A stretch of DNA of 35,102 nt, taken from assembly GCA_949419965.1 (NCBI GenBank), contig CASPAC010000017.1:1-35102 (forward strand). Reading direction: 5' to 3'. The notes under the pieces are model-generated. The model worked only from the letters and a program-made list of their open reading frames with translations, was not told the DNA's origin and ran no database searches. The position numbers and the translations under genes were made by a program. Shown in pieces: positions 22,693 to 29,754 of this stretch. Source of the stretch: Bacteroidales bacterium (GTDB lineage: Bacteria > Bacteroidota > Bacteroidia > Bacteroidales > Rikenellaceae). Position 1 is the stretch's first letter. Each line of letters starts with the position of its first letter.

Positions 22693-25293
22693 ATGAAGAT
22701 GAAACAGATGAATAAACTCTGTAAGTTATTCCTGGCTTGGGCGCTGCTGGCGCCGGCAGCCCGCGACACATTCGCACAGCAGCCCGCGCAAGCCGTTCCG
22801 GCAACCGAACGCACGGCCGCCGATCCGGCCGCCGAACAAACCGCGGAACCGTCCGAAGCCGAGACGCCGTTTCCTGAAGATGCGCCCCTGCTCCAATTCG
22901 ACGGAACGCCCCGCCGCTACTACATCCGCGATGTGAAGATCCACGGCGTGAAGTATCTCAACCCCGAGATCCTCAAGTCGTCGGCGGGACTCATCGCCGG
23001 CGACTCGGTCTACCTGCCGAGCGACTTCATCGCCAACGCCATTTCGCGCCTGTGGAGCCAGCGCTTCTTCTCCGACGTGAAGATCGGCGCCGAGATCGAG
23101 GGCGACAACCTCGACCTGCAGGTCTTCCTCCAGGAGCGCCCGCGCGTGATGAACTGGAAGTTCGAGGGCATCACCAAGGGCAAGCAGAAGGACCTGCTCG
23201 AAAAACTCAAGCTCAAGCGCGGCGGCGCCCTGTCGGACTACATCATCGACAAGAACATCAAGCTCATCAAGGCCTACTGGGCCGAAAAGGGATTCCGCAA
23301 CGCCGAAGTGGACGTGCGCATCGAGAACGACTCGGTCCGTCCGCAGGCCGTGACCGTCATCTTCGGGATCGACAAGAAGGACAAGGTCAAGATCGGCAAG
23401 ATCAACTTCCGGGGCAACGAACAGTTCACCGACAAGCGGCTGCGCCGCACCTTCAAGAAAACCCACCAGAAGTCGATCAACTTCCTGCGCAACACCAAGC
23501 TCAACGAATCCGACTTCGAAGACGACAAGGAGCTCCTCATCGATTTCTACAACTCCCACGGCTACCGCAACGCCACGATCGTGCGCGATTCGATCTACCC
23601 CATCGACTCCAGGCGCCTGGGCATCGACATCGAAGTCTCGGAAGGCAACAAATACTACATCCGCAACGTCTCGTGGGTGGGCAACTCGGTCTATGAAACC
23701 GAGGAGCTGCAGCGCATGTTCGGCGTCAAGCAGGGCGACACCTACGACAAGAAGACCATGCACAAGCGCCTCGGCATCCAGAAAGAGACCGACCTGGAGG
23801 CCATGTCGGTGTCGTCGCTCTACCAGAACAACGGCTACCTCATGTCGCAGATCGAACCGGCCGAGACCATCGTCGGGCCCGACTCGATCGACATCGAGGT
23901 GAAGGTCTTCGAAGGCAAGCAGTTCACCATCAACAACGTAGGCATCACGGGCAACCAGCGCGTCAACGACGAGGTGATCCGCCGCGAGATGAGCATCTAC
24001 CCCGGCGAACTCTACGACCGCTCGCTGCTCATGCGCACACTGCGTCTCCTGGGTTCGATGGGCCACTTCAACCCCGAGAACATCGCCCCCGACATCCGGC
24101 CCGTCTCGAACGAACTGGTCGACATCAACTGGGCGCTCGAAGAACAGGCCTCCGACCAGTTCAACATCGCCGGCGGCTGGGGCTCGGGCACCTTCGTGGG
24201 CTCGGTGGGCATCACGCTCAACAACCTCTCGATCCGCAACTTCTTCAAGAAGGGCGCCTGGCGTCCCTATCCGATGGGCCAGAACCAGCGCCTCTCGATC
24301 TCGGGACAGACCAACGGCACCTACTACAAGGCCCTGTCGCTGAGCTTCACCGACCCCTGGCTCGGCGGCCGCAAGCCCAACTCCTTCACCCTGCAAGCCC
24401 ACTTCTCCGACCAGAACGACGCCTACTACGTATGGCAGAAGAGCACGCGCCACTTCCGCACCTACGGTGCAGCGGCAGGTCTGGGCAAACGTCTCACGTG
24501 GCCCGACCCCTACTTCACGCTCTATGCTGAGGCCAGCTACGAACGCTACTCGCTGAAGAACTGGTACTCGTTCATCATGGAGAACGGCTCCTCCAACCTG
24601 CTTTCGTTCAAGGTTGTGCTGGCCCGCAACTCCGTCGACCAGCCCATCTACCCGCGCCGCGGATCGGAGTTCAGCGCCTCGGTGCAGGCGACGCTCCCCT
24701 ACTCGCTGTGGGACGGCAAGAACTACAGCAGCCCCACCATGAGCGATCAGGAACGCTACCGCTGGATCGAGTTCCACAAGTGGCAGTTCAAGGCGCAGTG
24801 GTTCCAGGCGCTGACCCGCAACTCCAACCTGGTGCTGATGCTGCGCGCCGAAATGGGCTACCTGGGCAGCTATAACAAGCACAAGGTCTCGCCTTTCGAG
24901 CGGTTCGAGGTCGGCGGCGACGGCATGACGGGCTACAACATGTACGGTATCGACATCATCGCAATGCGCGGTTACGAAGACGGCGCCCTCGACCCGGGCA
25001 ACTACTACTCGTGCGGCTACAACAAGTATACGGCCGAACTGCGCTACCCCGTCATCCTGAAACCCTCGTCGCAGATCTACGTCCTGGGCTTCCTTGAAGG
25101 CGGTAACGCCTTCGACTCGTGGCGCGACTTCTCGCCCTTCAAGATCAAGCGTTCGGCCGGCTTCGGCGTGCGTCTCTACCTCCCGGTGGTGGGCATGCTC
25201 GGCATCGACTGGGGCTACGGCTTCGATCCCCCGGCCAACAGCACCAAGAAGAGCGGCAGCCAGTTCCACTTCGTCATGGGCCAGCAGTTCTAA
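22693..25293 (+). CDS. bamA: Outer-membrane protein assembly factor BamA
   Basis: 866 residues. Signal peptide (about 1-28, KLFLAWALLAPAARDTFAQ), a disordered Ala/Pro/Glu/Thr-rich stretch (about 30-72), five POTRA domains (about 76-150, 152-232, 233-322, 323-413, 414-490) and a 16-strand barrel (about 491-866). The barrel loop-6 motif is AMRGYED (the VRGF-type motif), and the protein ends in FHFVMGQQF with a C-terminal Phe, the beta-signal. BamA folds and inserts outer-membrane barrels. Neighbours support this: two Skp chaperone genes follow. The disordered N-terminal segment before POTRA1 is longer than in Proteobacteria but common in Bacteroidota. High confidence. Confidence 0.97.
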   Translation: MKMKQMNKLCKLFLAWALLAPAARDTFAQQPAQAVPATERTAADPAAEQTAEPSEAETPFPEDAPLLQFDGTPRRYYIRDVKIHGVKYLNPEILKSSAGLIAGDSVYLPSDFIANAISRLWSQRFFSDVKIGAEIEGDNLDLQVFLQERPRVMNWKFEGITKGKQKDLLEKLKLKRGGALSDYIIDKNIKLIKAYWAEKGFRNAEVDVRIENDSVRPQAVTVIFGIDKKDKVKIGKINFRGNEQFTDKRLRRTFKKTHQKSINFLRNTKLNESDFEDDKELLIDFYNSHGYRNATIVRDSIYPIDSRRLGIDIEVSEGNKYYIRNVSWVGNSVYETEELQRMFGVKQGDTYDKKTMHKRLGIQKETDLEAMSVSSLYQNNGYLMSQIEPAETIVGPDSIDIEVKVFEGKQFTINNVGITGNQRVNDEVIRREMSIYPGELYDRSLLMRTLRLLGSMGHFNPENIAPDIRPVSNELVDINWALEEQASDQFNIAGGWGSGTFVGSVGITLNNLSIRNFFKKGAWRPYPMGQNQRLSISGQTNGTYYKALSLSFTDPWLGGRKPNSFTLQAHFSDQNDAYYVWQKSTRHFRTYGAAAGLGKRLTWPDPYFTLYAEASYERYSLKNWYSFIMENGSSNLLSFKVVLARNSVDQPIYPRRGSEFSASVQATLPYSLWDGKNYSSPTMSDQERYRWIEFHKWQFKAQWFQALTRNSNLVLMLRAEMGYLGSYNKHKVSPFERFEVGGDGMTGYNMYGIDIIAMRGYEDGALDPGNYYSCGYNKYTAELRYPVILKPSSQIYVLGFLEGGNAFDSWRDFSPFKIKRSAGFGVRLYLPVVGMLGIDWGYGFDPPANSTKKSGSQFHFVMGQQF

Positions 25294-25622
25294 ATCCGCC
25301 GGCTGCGGGGCGGCGAACGAAGGGGCCTAAGCACGGACAAGGGAGGGGGCGAGCCGACGCCGTTTCACAGGCCGGCTGCCAAAAACGGCTCTCAAAAGCG
25401 GACGGCCCCGAGCAGAACCCCGGCCACGAAGGCAACCAACGCCGGGAACCTCCGAACACGGGGACGGACGCAAAAACGGAACGGCAAGCCGAAAACCAGC
25501 CTGCCGCCGGACGCAAAACACCGCGAACGCGACCGGCCCGCTCAACAAAAAGGCGCTTGGCAATAAATTTGAAAGAAAAAGAGTTATATTTACACTACGG
25601 TATAACACTAAAAACAAGGATC
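25294..25622 (+). promoter_or_regulatory. bamA-skp spacer with a palindrome over a weak -7 box
   Basis: The 329-base spacer is GC-rich and holds no ORF I trust. Near its end GTTATA (25583-25588) and TATAAC (25601-25606) form a spaced palindrome that covers a near -7 box TATATTTA (25585-25592); no TTTG lies at 19-21 bases. This could be a separate regulated start for the skp genes. A low-confidence call. Confidence 0.35.
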
Positions 25623-26129
25623 ATGAAACGTCTTCTGTTTCTCGCCGCTTTCGTTCTGAGCGCCACTGCGCTCTCGGCCCAGAACTGCATCGTTGTCAAC
25701 AGCGAAAAAATCTTCAAGTCGATCGACGCCTACAACACCGCCATCCGGACGCTCGACAACATGGCCGAAATCTACCAGAAACAGGTGGACGAGAAGTTCG
25801 AGGAGGTGGAGAACTACTACAACACCTACATGGCGCAGAAAGCCTCGCTCCCGGCCTCGACGCGACAGGCCCGCGAAAACGCCATCCTCGACCTCGAACG
25901 ACAGGCCAACGAATACCAACAAAGCCTCTTCGGGCAGGAGGGCTCGCTGATGAAAAAACGCGTGGAGCTGATCGAGCCCATTCAGAAACAGGTTTTCGCC
26001 GTCATCGAAACCTACGCCAAGCGGATCGGCGCCACGGTGGTGATCGACTCGTCGAACAACCCCACGCTGCTCTACACCGACCCGGCGGCCGATCATACGC
26101 AACAGGTCATCGCCGCCCTCAGAAAATAG
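25623..26129 (+). CDS. OmpH/Skp-family periplasmic chaperone, first copy
   Basis: 168 residues. Signal peptide MKRLLFLAAFVLSATALSAQ, then the short beta strand NCIVVNSEKIFKS, a long coiled-coil stretch (about residues 40-125, rich in Glu, Lys, Gln) and the closing strand GATVVIDSSNNPTLLYTDP. Skp trimers hold unfolded outer-membrane proteins in the periplasm on their way to BamA, whose gene lies upstream. The C-terminal ADHTQQVIAALRK fits the family end. The ATG at 25623 begins the signal peptide. It is followed after 31 bases by a second Skp gene that shares the fold but little sequence, so the duplication is old. Confidence 0.92.
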   Translation: MKRLLFLAAFVLSATALSAQNCIVVNSEKIFKSIDAYNTAIRTLDNMAEIYQKQVDEKFEEVENYYNTYMAQKASLPASTRQARENAILDLERQANEYQQSLFGQEGSLMKKRVELIEPIQKQVFAVIETYAKRIGATVVIDSSNNPTLLYTDPAADHTQQVIAALRK

Positions 26130-26160
26130 CACATCAAAACTTAACGCATAACAACCAACT

Positions 26161-26685
26161 ATGAAAAAGGCAATCAAACTGACCCTTGCCGTTGCGCTCA
26201 TGCTGAGCGCCTCGTCGCTCTTCGCTCAGAAATTCGGCCGCATCAACTCGCAGGAGATTCTGCTGGCGATGCCCGAGACCAAGGAGATGGAGACCAACAT
26301 GCAGGCCTACGGCAAAGACCTCCAGGACAACCTGGAGACCATCACCGTCGAATTCAACCAGAAATACCTCGACTTCCAGAAGAATTTCGACACCTACTCC
26401 GACGCCGTGAAACAGCTCAAGCAGAAGGAGCTGCAGGAGTTGCAGAACCGCCGCGAAGAGTTCGAGCAGGTGGCCCAGCAGGACTATCAGAAAAAACAGC
26501 AGGAGCTGCTGACGCCCATCATCGAGAAGGCCAAGGCCGCCATCGACAAGGTCACCAAAGAGAACGGCTATCTGGTTGTCTTCGAGACCGGCTCGCTGGC
26601 TTCGTACGATGAAGCCGCGCTTACCGACCTGGCACCCCAGGTCCGTCAGGAACTCGGCATCGCCGACGCTCCGGCTGCGCAGTAA
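26161..26685 (+). CDS. OmpH/Skp-family periplasmic chaperone, second copy
   Basis: 174 residues. Signal peptide MKKAIKLTLAVALMLSASSLFAQ, strand KFGRINSQEILLAMPETKEM, coiled coil (about 40-125, with KQLKQKELQELQNRREEFEQ), then NGYLVVFETGSLASYDEAALTDL and LGIADAPAAQ. It has the canonical Skp form closer to the general family than the first copy. It ends the uppS-bamA-skp-skp block and is followed by a terminator. In other Bacteroidota murI often follows this pair; here it does not. Confidence 0.93.
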   Translation: MKKAIKLTLAVALMLSASSLFAQKFGRINSQEILLAMPETKEMETNMQAYGKDLQDNLETITVEFNQKYLDFQKNFDTYSDAVKQLKQKELQELQNRREEFEQVAQQDYQKKQQELLTPIIEKAKAAIDKVTKENGYLVVFETGSLASYDEAALTDLAPQVRQELGIADAPAAQ

Positions 26686-26725
26686 GCCTTGCAATACCCG
26701 GGGCTGCCGCGCAGGCGGCCCGTTC

Positions 26726-26755
26726 ACGGCACCCGCTTCGACGGGTGCCGTTTTC
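26726..26755 (+). terminator. Terminator after the second skp gene
   Basis: A perfect 10-bp stem (ACGGCACCCG with CGGGTGCCGT, loop CTTCGA) runs into TTTC. It lies 41 bases after the stop codon. Confidence 0.85.
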
Positions 26756-26850
26756 TGTTGGCCGGTCTTCTTTCCGAACGGGACAACGCACCCGCAAGCC
26801 GGCAGCGGGCGACGGCGGCAAGATGACCGAGAGAAGCATGCAACTTCTGC

Positions 26851-27066
26851 AGATGCTTGGACGCAGCGCACGGGGCGCCCGAACGAAGAATAGGCCGCAT
26901 GCAGCGTGCGAACATCGCCGTCCTCGAAGTACAGACCGCCGCCCGCACTGCGAGTATCGGAAATACAGGACGACGAAGCCCATGCAAATCCGGCGATGCT
27001 GGCACCGCCCAAGACTCCCGAGTCGAAGCGGCAGTAGCCCGCAGCAGGCGCGAATAGCAATCGCTG
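26851..27066 (-). pseudogene. C-terminal fragment of a FISUMP/DUF1566-type surface domain
   Basis: On the minus strand the frame reads LLFAPAAGYCRFDSGVLGG, then FAWASSSCISDTRSAGGGLYFEDGDV, then YSSFGRPVRCVQA. This is the typical end of the fibrobacter-succinogenes-major-paralogous-domain family (PAAGYR..G, YWSSS, YLYF..G.V, YG.PVRCV), found in Bacteroidota lipoproteins and adhesins. The upstream part is absent: before LLFAPAAG the frame enters the AT-rich repeat island and no start or signal peptide can be found. So this is the broken tail of a lost gene, cut at the repeat boundary near 27067. The frame stays open beyond 26851 but without recognisable sequence. Confidence 0.55.
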
Positions 27067-27108
27067 AAAGGAATGCGGCGGAGAGGGAACAAAACAATTC
27101 AGAATTCA

Positions 27109-27172
27109 CAACTTTACGATTAAGCGAGAGTAAAGACCGTTCACGGGCTTTACCGAGCAAGAGTAAAGTCAA
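27109..27172 (-). repeat. Single inverted copy of the structured intergenic repeat
   Basis: Read on the minus strand: outer arm ACTTTAC (plus 27163-27169), TCTTGCTCG, inner stem GTAAAGCCCGT with ACGGTCTTTAC (plus 27130-27153, one mismatch), CTCGCTTAATC, outer arm GTAAAGT (plus 27111-27117), then TG. The two constant strands match those at 3727-3773 and 29602-29721, while both stems differ in sequence yet keep pairing. Confidence 0.75.
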
Positions 27173-27450
27173 GCCCCGTAGGGGATTAATTCAGAATGCA
27201 AAATTCACAATACACAATTAAGAAATAATTTGTCATTCTGAGGAGCATAGCGACGAAGAATCTATTAATCAGCAGTATTCATTCTTCGTGTGCTCGCCCG
27301 GGCCGGCTGCGGGGGTCGCGCTTTCAGCGCGAGCCGGCCCCGGGCGCAAGGTCTTCCGTATCAGAAAGAGAAAGAGCCTGCGGGACATGCTTGCCATAAT
27401 TGTCATTCTGAGCGGAGCGAAGAATCTATTCTGGGCAAGGTTACAGATGT

Positions 27451-27600
27451 TTGACTGCACTTCGTTTGTCTTTCTCCTCCTTGCTCGGCATAGTCCGCAA
27501 GCGGCCTCTGCGCTCGCGGCGTTCGTCGATTCGCTGCGCTCAACATGACGGTTGCAGCGGCTCTTCGCAAAAAAGTGAACGACAAACGAAGTGCAGTCAA
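27451..27600. repeat. Perfect 20-bp inverted repeat around a worn TTGCTCGG element
   Basis: TTGACTGCACTTCGTTTGTC (27451-27470) is exactly inverted at 27581-27600, 110 bases away. Between them CTCCTTGCTCGGCATAGTC and TCTGCGCTCGCGG (27476-27524) resemble the constant strands of the structured repeat, so this may be a longer-stemmed or mobile version of the same family. AAGAATCT-type sequence touches the outside of both ends. Confidence 0.6.
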
Positions 27601-27699
27601 GAATCTATGACAAACGATAAGGAATCAGATTCTTCGTCGGTCGACGACCTCCTCAGAATGACAAATTGTGCATTTTGAATTGTGAATTCTGAATTGTTC

Positions 27700-28353
27700 T
27701 TCGGCTCCGCAGCAGACTGGAATAAGCAACTGGCGGCAACGCGGAAAGGTGGAAGGAAAAGATGTTCGGGCCGGCCATGGCTTACAGAGATAAACACCGG
27801 CTTCAGCCGTGCGAGCCGAAGCCCCGCCCTGCGGAGGCTCGCAAAACTCGCTCCGCTGGCTTCGGCACGAGAATATTTGCGCCACCGGTCGACCGCGTCG
27901 GACAAAAAGCCGGTGCCAGTATCTCTGCCGAACCAAAACCATAAGCTGGCAGCAGCCCGCGCAACACTACGAATTGCGAAACCGCAGAACGACAAAAAAC
28001 GGCGGTCGAACAACCGTCCGCAAACAACTATTCCTTATCAATCCTCCCGCGCCATTACGCCGCCAGCGGACTGCTGAATCTACAAACCACGCTGATGCGA
28101 ACCATGATCCGCACCACTCCGGGCATGAAGCTGCTGTTTCAAAGGTAAGGATGAATAGTTAAACGGAAAAGGCTGAAACGAAAATTGCTCGAAGCGCGGC
28201 ACTCGATCTGGCCAACCGTTCTGCAGCCGCCGCCGAACGACGAAACACGCTGCCAGCCCCGGGATTTTGCAACGTCACTCCCGAACCTCTCCTGTGTATT
28301 GTTCGAAAAGTCCGAAAATCCAACTTTTACGACCGAACATAACAAAATATTAC
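27700..28353. other. Gene-poor spacer before the AraC-family regulator
   Basis: About 650 bases with only short or shifted open frames that resemble no family I know. The one structured stretch is around 27805-27870, where CCGAAGCC and GGCTTCGG frame a run of GCTCGC/CTCCG repeats. It may be decayed coding or repeat DNA. Confidence 0.4.
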
Positions 28354-28361
28354 TACATTTG
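28354..28361 (+). promoter_or_regulatory. -7 box TACATTTG of the AraC-family gene
   Basis: TACATTTG fits TAnnTTTG and ends 18 bases before the ATG at 28380, giving a very short leader. No good TTTG is found 19-21 bases upstream; the nearest is TTTTA at 28325-28329. Confidence 0.5.
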
Positions 28362-28379
28362 TCGCCAAACCACGAAGCC

Positions 28380-29354
28380 ATGGACACCAAACTGCAAGAA
28401 GCCCCGAGCTCCATCGCCAACTTCTCGCTCGGCGAGCTGATCCACAGAAAGAGACCCGACCGCACGCCGACGCCCGATTTCGTCATCGCCCACAGCAACG
28501 TCGCACAGCTGGAGGAACTGCGCTTCCCGTGCCGCATCGACGCATTCATCCTCGGCCTCGGCACCGAGGGCAGAACCGACCTTTCGATCAACCTCAACGA
28601 ATACACCCTGCGCAAGAACACCCTTTTCTTGATCGGTCCGCAAAGCATCATCCAGACCAAACCGGGAGGAACGCTGCGCGGCGATACGATCGTTGTTTCG
28701 ACGCAGTTCATGCAACGGCTGGACATCGACTCGAAACAACTGATGCCGCTGATGCTGCAACTGGGCGCGCATCCCACCCTCGAAATATCCGACGACGAGA
28801 GCCGCGAGCTGCGCAACTTCATCGCGCTGATGGAAAACGAGACGAAAGGCAAGGCCGCCCAATTCTCGGAACAGATCATCGGCCAGCTTTTCATGGCTAC
28901 GCTCTACAAGATAGGCAACACACTGCAACACTACCTCGCAAGGCATCCCGAAGCGGAACAACAGGTCCGCAACCGCGCCGACACCTACTTCCGCCGCTTT
29001 CTCCGGCTGCTCAGCATCCACTACAAGGAAGAACGCAGCGTGGGATTCTACGCCAGGGAACTCTGCATCACGCCCAAATACCTGACCACGCTGGTCAAGC
29101 GCATCAGCAGCCGGTCGGTCTCGGAATGGATCGAGATCTACGTGATCCTCGAAGCCAAAACCCTGCTCAAATACTCGGGCATGAGCGTGCAGGAGATCGC
29201 CTACACGCTCAACTTCCCCAACCAATCGTTTTTCGGCAGCTACTTCAAGCGCAACACCGGCATGTCGCCCTCGCAGTACAAGGCCTCCGGCAGCCCGAAT
29301 GAAGGGGGGGGGTATTCCTTGGCTGGTACTGATAATGTGAAAGGTGAAAGGTGA
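28380..29354 (+). CDS. AraC-family transcriptional regulator
   Basis: 324 residues. The N-terminal half (about 40-125) is a cupin-like sensor region (DAFILGLGTEGRTDLSINLNEY, then LRKNTLFLIGPQSII). The C-terminal 100 residues (about 205-310) are two helix-turn-helix motifs of the AraC type: VGFYARELCITPKYLTTLVKR and MSVQEIAYTLNFPNQSFFGSYFKRNTGMSPSQY. It probably binds a small ligand and controls a few promoters; no target gene is adjacent, since the next gene is convergent. The ATG at 28380 lies just after a -7 box; upstream open frame lacks conservation. The last residues after YKASG (SPNEGGGYSLAGTDNVKGER) are odd: they are encoded by a G9 run (29304-29312) and by heptamer repeats, with the stop inside the repeat. 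Confidence 0.9.
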   Translation: MDTKLQEAPSSIANFSLGELIHRKRPDRTPTPDFVIAHSNVAQLEELRFPCRIDAFILGLGTEGRTDLSINLNEYTLRKNTLFLIGPQSIIQTKPGGTLRGDTIVVSTQFMQRLDIDSKQLMPLMLQLGAHPTLEISDDESRELRNFIALMENETKGKAAQFSEQIIGQLFMATLYKIGNTLQHYLARHPEAEQQVRNRADTYFRRFLRLLSIHYKEERSVGFYARELCITPKYLTTLVKRISSRSVSEWIEIYVILEAKTLLKYSGMSVQEIAYTLNFPNQSFFGSYFKRNTGMSPSQYKASGSPNEGGGYSLAGTDNVKGER

Positions 29355-29357
29355 AAG
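29337..29357 (+). repeat. Heptamer tandem repeat GTGAAAG x3 at the araC-type gene 3' end
   Basis: Three exact GTGAAAG units followed by GCGAAAA. The stop codon TGA of the regulator gene is part of the third unit. Same repeat type and same position relative to the stop as at the nadK end (21736-21756). Confidence 0.75.
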
Positions 29358-29401
29358 GCGAAAAGTCCAAGGTAGAAGGCGCCCTTTCACACGCCCGAGC
29401 A

Positions 29402-29754
29402 CAAAGTCATCCGGCTTCGGCAACTTCTACTATCATTCGACTGCAAAGTCATCCGGCTGCCCCGACCCGGCAAAAATCCGCCTGACGACGGCTTCGACCA
29501 TCATTCGACTGCAAAGTTATCCGGCTGCCCCGATCCGAAAAAAAATCCGCCTGACGACGGCTTCGACCCTCGAGTATCCGCAAAGTTGTTCTTGACTTTG
29601 CTCCTGCTCGGCAGAATCCGTCGTCAGACGGCTTCTGCCCTCGCCTATCCGCAAAGTTGTTCTTGACTTTGCTCCTGCTCGGCAGAATCCGTCTGACGAC
29701 GGCTTCTGCCCTCGCTTATCCGCAAAGTTGCCGCCCGACTGGCTTCCCGCCTTA
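29402..29754 (+). repeat. Array of five to six tandem structured-repeat units between convergent genes
   Basis: Unit boundaries at GCAAAG: a short unit (29402-29442), then 29443-29510, 29511-29579, 29580-29650, 29651-29721, and a partial unit from 29722 into the end of tamL. The two best units have outer stem ACTTTGC/GCAAAGT (29595-29601 with 29651-29657, and 29666-29672 with 29722-29728). Their inner stem is GGCAGAATCCGTC/GACGGCTTCTGCC (29610-29639, 29681-29710). The inner tetraloop is GTCA in one and TGAC in the next, an exact inversion. The first three units are more worn. No gene lies in the 400 bases. Confidence 0.85.

Larger units (their letters stand above)
27094..27697. repeat. Repeat-rich intergenic island bounded by 17-bp inverted repeats
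   Basis: ACAATTCAGAATTCACA (27094-27110) is exactly inverted at 27681-27697. Inside lie three copies of a TGTCATTCTGAG...GAAGAATCT element: 27231-27263, 27401-27428, and inverted at 27627-27663. A related AATTCAGAATGCAAAATTCA stretch lies at 27189-27208. A GC-rich imperfect hairpin spans about 27294-27350. No credible coding region is present. Confidence 0.7.

Noticed and set aside
22726..25269. An 847-codon open frame antisense to bamA
   Set aside because: It is the complement of GC-rich bamA codons, with no conserved motif, and bamA itself is unmistakable.
26745..27221. Plus-strand coding frame after the second skp gene
   Set aside because: It runs through the terminator and repeats with no recognisable protein; the minus-strand FISUMP-like reading is better.
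27597..28027. Minus-strand frames of 70-140 codons in the spacer before the AraC-type gene
   Set aside because: Several frames overlap, none has a signal peptide, conserved motif or promoter, and they run into repeats.
28185..28379. AraC-type gene extended 65 codons upstream
   Set aside because: The added residues show no conservation and span the -7 box at 28354-28361.
29402..29754. CRISPR array
   Set aside because: The units are about 70 bases with internal palindromes and no unique spacers of even length between short repeats; no cas gene is near.
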